This document shows, in pieces, positions 21,488 through 32,227 of a DNA stretch of 64,000 nt. Position 1 is the stretch's first letter; each line of letters begins with the position of its first letter. The DNA is from Rhabditoides inermis. Taxonomy: Eukaryota > Nematoda > Chromadorea > Rhabditida > Rhabditidae. Both the position numbers and the translations under genes were made by a program. The notes under the pieces are model-generated. The model worked only from the letters and a program-made list of their open reading frames with translations. It did not search any database and was not told the origin of the DNA. The DNA is taken from assembly GCA_963966185.1 (NCBI GenBank), contig CAWZYM010000391.1:327183-391182 (forward strand), written 5' to 3'.

Positions 21488-23846
21488 GCTCTGCAAGGAT
21501 ATGATAAACAGAATGCCACATAAACGAACACGACATGGCGATTTACAAATGCTGTGTTGGTGTGGCGAAAGAGGGCAATAGCAGCTGCGGGGGTGGGAGG
21601 GGTGTGTACACGCAACACCCGATATACGAAACAAGTGAGTAACACAAGTCATATAGACAGTTTGTATCTAGTCAACATCCACACATCCATGCCCAGTCAG
21701 AGTATGTGTGTAATTGAATCGCAAAACGGCAAAACATGCAAGTGAGAGAGCGAGAGAGCTGTCGGTGTGGCTCGTTAGTCTACACCACATACTAGTTTCA
21801 ACTCACGTAGTCCATATAAAAACAGCTAGCAAACCAGACCACCACAGATCCCAGGCGACATTAAATAGACGGCTCTGCGAACCTTGACTTCCACCGCGAA
21901 TGGCAATCAACCTCGATGCAAAACGTAACGACTCAGTTTTTGGTTTGGTGGTTGCAGCATGAAAGCGTTGGAGGGAATTACTTCATTGTGGCAAGTGGAG
22001 AAACGTCATTCTTCATCGCGAAATTATCCCAACCACTTATCTTTTTTCTAGCCATTCTTTCACTGGTAGGAGAAAACACCGGATATGGAAAGCATCGAAA
22101 CTGCGAGGGAAAGAGAAAGAAATGGCGATTATGTGGAGGAAATATTGAAGGAGGAGGGAAGTCCGGCGAAACATCCGGGATCGTGAAACGTGAGACTGAG
22201 CAGCATATGGGTAAGTATAAAAATGGTCAGATGATCTCTTTCGAATCATGCAATGGCAATGTGGCAAAGAGAGAACTATAGGTTTGGATAGAGGATGGAG
22301 GGAGGGAGAGATGGGATGATCGGCTCCAAAAAGAGTGCGCGTAGCAACGAACGAGACAAGCGTGGACGGGAAGAGAGAGACGAGAAGGGGGCATTTCTAA
22401 TGCTGATGCACTAATTGGGGAAGAGTCGAGTCAGGTGAGATCAGGTGACCGACACGAACCACATACAACGAGACAATCTCAGAAAGGGGACCAGTGATGC
22501 CGTTGCGAAACAAATATGGAGACACAGTGACTCACGAGAGATTGGAGAATTCAAAACTCTCGAACACAGATAGGAGACTCGAAAAAGGCTTTGAGTAAAT
22601 AATGAAGGTTGCAGTAGGCTGCAATCACACAGGCCGCTCGCCTTTTTCATTTGCATCTCAAAGCCACGACGCGTTCCCGAAAAGATTAATCCTCCACCCT
22701 CAGTCGGCCGTATGAAAGCACGCACAAGCCACACTACTACTACCCACTCTATTACTCAACACAAATGCCGCATAGTTTACATGTTTACAAATAGGGTTTA
22801 GGCGGGCGGGAGGAAGGGAAAGACTGATGGAATTGGGTAAAGAACTCGGTCAGCGCACGTGTCCTTTGCCCATTGCCAGAATGAAAACGAGACAATAGCC
22901 GTGTGCCAGTGTACAAACAAGACAATAAAAGACAACGGGAAGGATATGCAGATACGGCCAATGTACTCCAGTACGCAACTGATTTATTATGTATTTATCG
23001 TAGCCTGCGGGGCGAAAGAGAGAGAAGGGGGAGGGAGAGAGGGAAGAGAATGGGTGGAATGCCCCAGGTATGCATAAGAGCAATACATAACACCAGGGCT
23101 ATGAATCAAAGAGGGAATCGCGGGTTACCCGAAACTGTGCTTTCCTATCTAGCTATTCCGAAAACACATTCGCATTGCACGGACAGATTGCTCTTGGACG
23201 AAATCCAAGACAGTAATTTGCACAAATCGAGTGAGTTGTGTTTTCGAATTCGGATAGATGAGGGCAAATTTGATCAGTGCAAGTACAGGCATGAATAATA
23301 GAAGAGGCTGTGTGGGCATTCGAAACACGACATCAAACATGGAAGCCTTCCAGACTCGCAGTGAGCGAATAAGAAGTGCGCGGGTAGAATAGAATGGCAC
23401 ATGCGAAAATAGAAGGAGGCTCCGGTTTCCACACACCTATGCCGGCGAGCTCTCATAGGCATTCAAAGACCGCAACTCATCTGCCCTGAGGGCATTTGAT
23501 AGAAGTGGGGATGATGGATCAGTGGGGGGAGTTGTTTACCCTATGTGAGAATCAACAATTGGCGTGGAAGAAAGTGGGTGGTGAAAGGGAAGGGGAACAA
23601 TGGCCTCTGACCGTCGGACACGCAAAGACACGCCAAGCAGAACGGACCTCGTCATGACTATATATGGACGGGGAATCGGGGAACGGGTGAACTAGAGAAA
23701 GGGAGAGATAAAAAGGGAGAGGAGAGTGATGAGTGATGTGGGGAGATTGCACATAACTAGAGAGACAGACAAACGGGCCGGGGCATCTGCCGAATTTTTA
23801 AACTCATATTCGCCCCGTCGTTCTCACAGAGAGGCTGTTGGCGAGA

Positions 23847-23894
<48 letters not shown>

Positions 23895-24541
23895 GTGCAC
23901 GCTAAAACACACACACATATCCTCGTTGGTGCAAATAAGATTGTGTTGCGGCTTGCGAGAGGAGAGAGGAGCTATGAATGTGGGATGGCTGTGGTGAGTC
24001 TGAGAGACGGCATGGAATTCACGAAATGACATCCACGCCAGTGCAGCCGACATCGAAAAGAACACTTCAAAGACACGCATTCATGCCCCGTTCATCCCCT
24101 CTATCCCTTTATCCATTGCGGACATGAAATAAGAGGACTTGAAATTCGCACTCTCTCTCTCTCTCTCTCTGCCCCCCCCCTCTACAGACCACCCATTATG
24201 TCAGCGGGTGGTCGGATGCTAATGGTGATATCGAAAGAGTGAGAAAACCAAAAAGCGAAGCAGCCACGACTACAAACACTTCACAAAGCCTGGTCTGGAC
24301 AAAAAGGAGGCACTACAAATCATCGAAAACGAGAATAGAGCAGAACCAACAAAAGGATCGCGCGGGGAGAGAGAGCAATAGATGAGCCTGCGATTAATTC
24401 ATTCGCCCTGAAAAACGACACACACTATCTACACAGACCATCTACACGCATAATTCCCGCGTCACTCTTTCAGAAATGAGAGCAGATCCGGAGATACCAT
24501 AATGAACAACCCACTAACAAATGGTTGCGGAAACTGTGTTC

Positions 24542-24587
<46 letters not shown>

Positions 24588-25026
24588 TTGGGAGATGGAG
24601 ACTGCGGGAGAATGAGCTGGAGGAGATGTGGCTTGGGCAAAACATGGTGGTAGTGCATTGGGCAAGGGTGGAGAGTTGCATTTGCGATAACCCACTTACG
24701 CTTATCCGAGGCGAATCCTCCAAAAACATATACACACACGTACACCCCACCCGAACATAAGACACACCCAAACACGATTAGCAATGTTATCGCAAATTGT
24801 TGCATGTAGTAAAATACAATACAGTATGATATATGGAGATATATATCATACATATATAAAGAGAGCGTGTATATACGGTAGTAAAAGGCTGAAAGAATGT
24901 TTCCAACCCGTGCCGAGCTAATTTCGAACCTAATGTATAACAGTGCAGCTGTTTGGACGCGTTTCAGCTGTTAGGGCGGCTCCCGTCTCTGATATCTGGT
25001 CACCTTCCCCACTCAAGCGTCGACTA
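21488..25026. other. Long interval with no supported gene
   Basis: Upstream of the claudin-like gene. Several open frames of 60-130 codons exist on both strands, but none joins others with matching splice phases or shows a recognisable domain. (GA)n or (CT)n runs lie at 23850-23890, 24150-24170 and 24546-24584. It is a candidate regulatory region, or may hold fast-evolving or non-coding genes I cannot see. Confidence 0.45.
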
Positions 25027-25110
25027 CTACTCCGCGTAGATAATGTACTCCTTGGTGTGGTGTTTCAGTCTGTCGACGCGAATCTTCCTCATCCGTCGCT
25101 TCCGCGTCTG
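25027..25110 (-). CDS. Possible C-terminal exon of an unidentified basic protein
   Basis: After a CGTTTTCAG acceptor on the minus strand, 27 codons read QTRKRRMRKIRVDRLKHHTK and then EYIIYAE to a TAG at 25027. The basic segment and clean stop look coding. A second frame of the same exon is also open (ADAEATDEEDS...). A stretch at 25210-25428 on the same strand has a strongly hydrophobic run (LLRLLPLFCILLVWHLLFF) that could be an upstream exon, but no join was convincing. Identity unknown. Confidence 0.25.
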   Translation of the reverse strand, partial: QTRKRRMRKIRVDRLKHHTKEYIIYAE

Positions 25111-25613
25111 CTGAAAACGCTTCACACACAGAATGTGCTGGACTTGACAGATAGTTATCCTTTTTAAACTATTCTATAGCTGTAATTTATCATCACTTTT
25201 TTTCCTCTTTCACAAAACACCATTTTTGTTCAAGGGAAAGAAAGCGAGCAAGATGAGTGATACGAAAAAGAGGAGATGCCAAACAAGCAAGATGCAAAAA
25301 AGGGGGAGAAGACGAAGGAGAGTGTAGGAGAAGGGAGAGGCGGCGTGTGCTGTAGGAAAGTTTCGTTCATCCGCACGGGGTCGAAAGTGGAAAGAGTATT
25401 CAGCGCTCTGTGCATGGTCTCCCTCCACAGTATTTACTCGAATACGCTTGACACAATCCTTTATCCGAAGAAACTATCTATACATTGTACTACTCTCGTG
25501 TAGCATGAAATATGTAACACTGTTTCAGTTTGATAACCGTAAAAACAAGAACGAAAGCTTTTCTATCAACAAATAATGTCTACGAATATACTATATTATG
25601 TACAAAACCGTGT

Positions 25614-27550
25614 TCACCTCTTGAAATAATCGGCAATCTTCGGATTCGCTTTCTTCTTTGCAGGGGGCGGTGATTGGGTGGGCGGGGCTGTGGGGGAGAG
25701 TTGCTTGAGGGCGTCTCTGTTGAGGCACTCGTCCACGTGGGAATTCAGCGCGCGGTCCGATCCATCCACCTGAACATACACATACGACAGAACCGAATAC
25801 AAAAACTCACTTGTTCTCCGCATATCGGACAAGACACGGCATTGTCTGGCGGAGGTGTGATAGCCGTGGAGGAACAGGGCTGCTCCGTCTCTTCCTTCCG
25901 CCTCTTTCCACCCTTCTCCATCCACTTATCCATCGCGCCCTGCTGCTTGTCCCACGTGTACTCAAACTGCAAACAAACTTGCTTATGAACGCGACTACTC
26001 TCACATACCGCGGATAGTCTGACTCCGAGCAGACGCACGGCCTTTCCGTCGCGCGCCGCGAGAAGAGAGCGGGAGAGGGAGAGGAGAGAGGCGTGAGACA
26101 CCTGCACACACTGCTTACACACCATGCCACTTCCCTCCCCGCACCTGTCTGTCCGGCAGTTGCATCGCCCGCGTGAGCACATCGAACGTATCAAGTTTGA
26201 TCTTTAGGGTGAGAGTGCCAGCGGAGACCAGCTCCTCGGCAGATGAGAATCTGCACCATCATAGTCTTTCTCCAAATGCATTCCCACCTCCTGCATAGAT
26301 CAGTGCAGAGTGCGTCGAGTTGTTCGTCGAGGACGGCCTCGTCGGCAGACGGCGTGAACGAGTACTCGACAGACATGCTCTGTCAACATCCATCATACAC
26401 ACCCTTGCTCCTCCACCCACCTTCCTTCCCCTGTCCCCCTTCCTGGGTGGTGGCGGGAGTGCGAGGGCGACTCGCATGAAGTGGCAGGCGGCGCCCTCCG
26501 AGAAGCACAGTCGCAGCGAGGCGCGGTGGGTGAGCAGATCGCGCACCTGCAGAGAGGAAGGTGGGTGGGGGGAGTGTGGGGCACACCTTCTCGATGCCGA
26601 TCGAAGCCAGCTCCGCCTCGGAGACGCGGCCGATACCTGGCACCTGCAGTGAAGGGGTATCATTAAGGTATGCATACATAGTACGAACACAAACCTTCCT
26701 GACGCTGAGTTCCCCGATGAACTGCTTGCACTCCTCTCCGTCGTTGGCCTGCTCGCACTGTCCATTCGGCTTGTTCACATCAGAACAGATCTTAGCGATC
26801 AACCAGTTTGGGCCTGCAAGAGCATGTCTGAGGTATGAGAGAGAGAGAGTGAGAGAGAGAGAGAGAGATACCTATGCCGGCGGAGCAGGTGAGACCAGTG
26901 GCTTGATGCACGCGGAAGCGAATCTCCGCCACGACCTAGACGGTTGACGGTCTATCCATGAGTTCTCCCCCACCCTCTCCCACCTCTGCGCGTGTTATTC
27001 CAAACTCCACTTGATCCTCCACTGCGATCCGCTTCTTCTTGCACTTGTCGCATGTGGAGGAGAATACTCGGAGGGAGGATGGCGCAGGCTGCTCCCCCTC
27101 TCCGCCCTCCTCCACTCCCGAGTGCTGCTCCCTAATCTCCTTCCACTCCTCTTCCGTCAACAGCGGCAGACGACACACGCACGAACCAGTGTAGCGGGTA
27201 CGCGAGTGGCGCACTGCAATGTACAGTAGGCCGCCGCGCTCCATTACCGTACCTGGCTGCTCCCGGGTGCGCATGTAGTCAGTGATGTCGAGGTATGCCT
27301 CGTCCAGCGAGCCCATCGACATGTCCGGGTCGTATTCCAGGAAGATGGCCGAGAAGATCTACAAGAACCCCACCCTCACCACCCCTTCCCCTTTCCCTTT
27401 CACGCTCACCTCGCTCTCCCTCCGATACTTTGTGAAGTCGCCCGGCACGATCTCGAGCTGCGGACACAGCTTCTTGCCAATGAAGCCCGGCATCGCCGCG
27501 CGCACCCCGAAACGACGAGCCATGTAGTTGGAGGTAGACTACAAGAGTTG

Positions 27551-27596
<46 letters not shown>

Positions 27597-28207
27597 GTAC
27601 CAGCATGCTCATTCCGCCGACCGCCATGGGAATGGATCGGAGTCGAGGGCAGTCGCGCATCTCGACGGCAGCATAGAACGCGTCCATGTCTACAAGCAGA
27701 TGCACAACACCGCCCCTCCCCTCACTCGCTCACCGATGTGGACGCAGTGACGGGAGAGGTCCCTGCGCGCCTCCAGATGCCCAATCGCCATGTCCATCTA
27801 CAACGGGCAGTTGAACAAGGCGACCACCTGTACACCCACATCCAGCTCCGCAGTCGCCCTCTCGAGATCCGAGGCCGCTTGCAGGGTACGTTTCATGTTG
27901 GCGCATCTACAATAACATTGTATTTACAATTCTACAATTACAGTAACCCGTAAACTCACTTTGCATTGAGGCGGTCCTGCTGTTTCTTCGAGAACGCGCC
28001 GTACTTCTCGTTCGTGTTTGCCTCTATGATCTTCGAGATCTTCTCCTAAACAAAAACAATGAGCATACTTATTTTATTTTGTCTTCACAACTGCTAAGTC
28101 TCGCATTCACCAATCAAAACCTACTACACCAACATAACAACTCAATAAAAGTCGCTTACCTTGTCCAAATTAGCCATCCCGGCTTTATTGTCGTTGAATG
28201 TTAGCAT
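25614..28207 (-). CDS. polk: DNA polymerase kappa (Y-family translesion polymerase), 17 exons, 595 aa
   Basis: Error-tolerant polymerase that extends past DNA lesions. Exons (minus): 28207-28160, 28045-27960, 27906-27840, 27797-27734, 27689-27601, 27538-27410, 27358-27253, 27213-26984, 26935-26872, 26813-26695, 26643-26587, 26546-26421, 26379-26288, 26250-26145, 26101-26009, 25966-25811, 25769-25614; total 1788 nt, in frame. The N-clasp start FNDNKAGMANLDK is diagnostic. Catalytic metal ligands lie in DMDAFYAAVE and in SLDEAYLDIT; the fingers have SNYMARRFGVRAAMPGF. LIAKICSDVNKPNGQ and VPGIGRV mark palm and thumb, SMSVEYSF the little finger. An inserted loop in the palm carries CDKCKKK. A UBZ4 zinc finger (CPICGEQ ... 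HVDEC) and a basic end PKIADYFKR, perhaps a degenerate PCNA-binding motif, close the protein. Confidence 0.95.
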
Positions 28208-28606
28208 ATCTGATTTGATATCAACATAAAATGGACAACAAAGCAAAACAAATAACGAACAATTACAATATATCGATCGAAATTCAAAAGTTCCAATGAA
28301 CGAAATTTTGGCGGGAACATTTTTTCGTTTTCATAGGCTCCGCCCACCGGCACTGGTCATTCGAACTGGATTTTCATGTTTTTTCGCTACTTGTAAGTTG
28401 GTGTTCAAAATGTCATGCAGTTCTTTACTGTCATATATGTATCACGCTTGAACTGTGCGGAGAGCGTCAGCAATCTTCCTGACCGACCGGGATTCATTTG
28501 AAATGCCGCTAATTTCGTTTCGATATCCCGTTTTTCATCCAGCGTCTAGTTTCAACTATCATTTTCATCCAGCGTCTAGTTTCAACTATCATTTTCAGAA
28601 TAGACG
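28208..28606. promoter_or_regulatory. Shared upstream region of polk (minus) and Aurora kinase (plus), with tandem 30-bp duplication
   Basis: The two genes are transcribed away from each other from this 399-bp interval, which probably serves both promoters. At its right end a 30-bp unit containing CATCCAGCGTCTAGTTTCAA is repeated twice (about 28534-28597), ending in CATTTTCAG at 28590-28598. The Aurora ATG follows 8 bp later, as expected for a spliced-leader acceptor. Confidence 0.6.
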
Positions 28607-30013
28607 ATGTCGGAGGAGGCAGTGCTTTCCAACTCGTCCTCTCAGGTGATATTCGAGTAGCGATGTTTATACCTTACTTTGTTACTGAACAGCTTTTCTA
28701 GAACGTGCCGGCACCTGGCCAGCCCCTGGCGGACGCCTTCCTCATGCCGCCACCTGCTGTGCCCTCCACCAAGGTACACAAATGTTCTTTCTGAACATCT
28801 AGTATGTTATTTCTCACAGCTGCGGATTAGTTTGTCTAATACGTCTGTGGCTGGTACCCCTAACGAGACGAGGAAGTTCGCGCTGGACGACTTCGACATT
28901 GGCAGGCCGCTCGGCAAGGTTAGATTAACGACGCGAATACGGAAATGAATTAATACGCATCCGTTGTTACAGGGCAAGTTCGGAAACGTGTTCATGGCCC
29001 GCGAAAAGGAGTCCAAGTTTGTCGTCGCCCTCAAGGTGATGTTGTCTTTACCAGTTCTATTTAATCGGATTCATTTCAGGTGTGTTTCAAGAAGCAGCTC
29101 GAGAAGTATGGAGTGTGCCACCAGGTGAAGCGCGAGATCGAGATCCAGTATCACCTCAAGTGAGTTCGCTTGTATGATTGCATTACTCTCTTCATCTATC
29201 CTCTTAGGCACCCGAACATTCTACGTCTGTATGCCTTCTTCCACGATGCTGAGAGGGTGTACACTGTGTTGGAGTACGCCTCGAATGGAGAGCTGTACGG
29301 CATGCTGAAGAGGGCGGGAGGAAAGCTCGACGAGCCCCTGACTGCCAAGTGAGTGGAGGGATGTGAGAGGAGATGGATGGCGCATGGTTGCAGGATGATG
29401 GCGCAGCTCATGTCGGCCCTCCTCTTCTGCCACAAGAAGCAGGTGATCCACAGGGACATCAAGGTACTCGCGCTCTGATGTCATTGTCTAAACCCGTGTT
29501 GCAGCCCGAGAACCTGCTGATCGACTCGGACGGCAACCTGAAGATTGCCGACTTTGGCTGGGCGGTTGTGTCGGGCGACTCTGCCCGCAACACTGTGTGC
29601 GGCACCCTCGACTACCTTCCCCCTGAGATGCTAGAGAACGTGCAGCACAACGAGAAGGTTGTGTGGGTAGGCTGGAGGGGATGATTGTGTGTGTTGCAGG
29701 TGGACCACTGGGCTGCGGGAGTGCTGCTGTACGAGTGTCTGGTCGGCCGCCCGCCCTTCGAGCACGCCGACCAACAGCGCACCCTCGAGTACATCCGTGC
29801 CTGCCGCTACCAGATACCCTCTTCCGTCTCCGCCGGACCCACTGCCCTCATCCGCGGACTCGTCCAGAAAGACTCCAGCATGCGCATGTCGTTCGAGAAG
29901 GTACGCTATCTTGTTGTCTATGCTTTAGACATGCTGGTACTGTATGTTTTGAGGCGCTTGCCGAGCCGTGGATCGTCGAGAACACGCAGGGAATGACGAT
30001 CGTCGTCGACTAG
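28607..30013 (+). CDS. Aurora-family serine/threonine kinase, 10 exons, 325 aa
   Basis: Mitotic kinase controlling spindle or chromosome segregation. Exons: 28607-28645, 28702-28773, 28820-28918, 28973-29035, 29080-29159, 29208-29348, 29394-29463, 29505-29657, 29700-29900, 29954-30013; total 978 nt, in frame. Glycine loop GRPLGKGKFGNVF, VAIK-type lysine in VVALK, catalytic loop VIHRDIKPENLL, DFGWAV with the Aurora-typical Trp, then [13 protein letters not shown], and [11 protein letters not shown] before the C-terminal EPWIVEN. The activation-loop Thr is present but the usual Arg before it is replaced (ARNT). The N terminus is short, more like Aurora B/C (AIR-2) than A, but this cannot be settled here. 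The next gene starts 470 bp downstream on the same strand. Confidence 0.95.
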
Positions 30014-30483
30014 ACTCCCTTTCTCCGTCCTTCTTGTGTCCTTACTCATCTTGATCTTTCCAGTTTCCGGTATTGAATATTGACTACGGTATCCCGGTAT
30101 GTGTATAGGTTCTTGTATAGCATTACTCCGCTGGTCTTGCTAGAATATATCGTTTCACATTGCTTCGTATGAGAGTTTTACTGTCTCCAATGATAAAAAA
30201 GTTTGATTCATAATTGCATTTGTTTGAAGCATGCAACAATATTACCGGTTAGGATTTCCGTGAATATTTATATTGAGTTCAAACAAGTAAGTGTTCGGTT
30301 GTGCATGGTAGGGTGTAATTCAGTTTCTTGCTACACAGTTTATTATTCTGCTTTATTCAACATTCACGGTTACGTTCATCTATACGTTTTCTACACATTT
30401 GCTTCGATATGACAATTCCATCTCTAATCGTTGCAGGTGTGTGCATGTCGTAAGCGCGTGTTGGACTGGCTGTAGTGTCTAGT

Positions 30484-31815
30484 ATGTACTGTGTGGGTGC
30501 GGCAGCGTTGTTGCGGCGGTCGCTGCTCTCCCGACTCCCATCCACCTCCACTCGTATGTCAAGCAGTGCGGGCAAGGAGAGGGGCAAGGACAGACAAGAG
30601 CCCGCAGCAGAGCCCGAACATGCCGACACTGTGTGGAGCCGCGTGCGCGATTTCGTATTCGCTGTAAGTGGTATTTTGTTTTCATTTTCACTAGATTTCT
30701 TTATTATTATTTTGAACTGGTTGGTTTAGTCGGAGAAGGAGAACTTTGACTCGTCGAATGTGCGGCGGGCGCACGCCAAAGACGGACTGGACAGCGAGCA
30801 GTGGACGCTCGTGTACAGGTGCGTCAGTGTTCATTTAATTAATTATTTGTTTACGTTAGTGTTTGGTTGTATATATTGCTAGTTTGGGTTGTTGCAGGGA
30901 CTTGGGTGCGTCTCGCAGTTTCTTCATGGTCTCCACCCTTCTTCCACTCTTTGCCGCCGGAGTAGCCGTAATATCATTCGACATATGCAACAATGACAAG
31001 AAGTAGGCTAATTTAATTAAACATTCACTTTCTCTTCGATACGTGAATATACTTGTGGTTGTGTATATTGATTGGTTGCAGGAAGCGGATGGACTTTGTG
31101 CAACGAATCGTTCGTGACTTCGAGGAGGTGAGTGGTGTGTGTTTCTTCTTTCTCCCTCTCTCCTTGTCACTCCCACGTTGCAGTTGGGTGTGTTGGTGTA
31201 CGTGCCTCTCGCTGCCGCCGTCGCAGTTCTTGCACTCATCATCCGTGTCCAGCAGTGCCGACTACTGCGTATCTACCAGAACAGGTGCGGCAAGCTCTGT
31301 AGTTTATTGCTTGAGCTATTGTAACTGTCGATTTCGTTGAAGCGCGTCATGAAAATCAATGCATGTATGTTTGGAGCGTTAGTGTGGCATCAGCGTCAAG
31401 TATATGTTGGTCTAATACATGGTGTGTTGCAGACGTCGTCCGGATGAGTACGCGGCGATTCGCTCCAAGGCTATTGTCGCAAAGAATACGGTAAGAGGAG
31501 ATGGAATAAGTAAATACTGACTGTTGGCTCCCCCATTCAGATGCACTTTTCTCGCGATCAGACGTCTGCTTTCTACTTTGCCGAGGAACAGACGGACACT
31601 GTGCGAGTTGCCCTTCAGTTCTTGTTTGGAACCATGCAGGTGAGACGAATGATTGATTGTCAAATAGGAAAATAATTTTATTAGTTTTGATTGATTGAAT
31701 GATTGTTATGTTTGAGATCGGTTCGCGCCGCTTCCTCGCAATGGACGAGTGCTTCCGCGGCAACAACTACCGCAGCTACATGCTCAACGAGACTAGCATC
31801 CCGCCCAGGTTGTAG
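30484..31815 (+). CDS. Two-pass membrane protein, possibly mitochondrial, 258 aa
   Basis: Exons: 30484-30663, 30730-30818, 30898-31002, 31082-31127, 31184-31284, 31433-31490, 31541-31639, 31717-31815; total 777 nt, in frame. The start MYCVGAAALLRRSLLSRLPS is Arg/Leu/Ser-rich without acids, as in a mitochondrial presequence. Two hydrophobic segments follow: MVSTLLPLFAAGVAVISF (about residues 98-115) and LGVLVYVPLAAAVAVLALII (about residues 141-160). The order (YR-x-G before TM1, short basic loop, TM2, soluble tail) recalls TMEM186-like complex I assembly proteins, but only weakly. TTGCAG at 30430-30435 could be a downstream-operon trans-splice site behind the Aurora gene. AATAAA lies near 31955. 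Confidence 0.7.
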
Positions 31816-32227
31816 TCCTTACCGCCTATTCATTGAGTATCTATTGATTGCCGCTAGGCGCCGTGAGGTTCGAGTGTATTAGTGATTTATAGTAGTTACG
31901 TTGTACGGTGATGTTGATTTAATTGTTATTTAGATGATGCAGTGTAGGTGTATAAAATAAACATATAATATCAATGTCGCGACAAGGTAATATACTTTAT
32001 CCATATTTTATCGTCATGATATGAGCAGAAATGGGATAGTTGTGTAGTATACAAATGGATGGGAGAAGCAAGACATCCGTATTCAGCGACCACCCCAATA
32101 TACGCGAGTCGGCTAGAGAGGCCGTCAATCACACTAGGTTCACCTGGGATTCGAATTGTAGGAGAAAGGGGTAAAGCTCTGACTACCCTGTGTAGATAGA
32201 ATGAGAGAGAGGGAGAGGAGGAGGGGG

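Noticed and set aside
21916..22281. 121-codon plus-strand frame with a hydrophobic stretch
   Set aside because: Composition follows the GA-rich local sequence, and no splice partner, promoter or poly(A) signal agrees with it.
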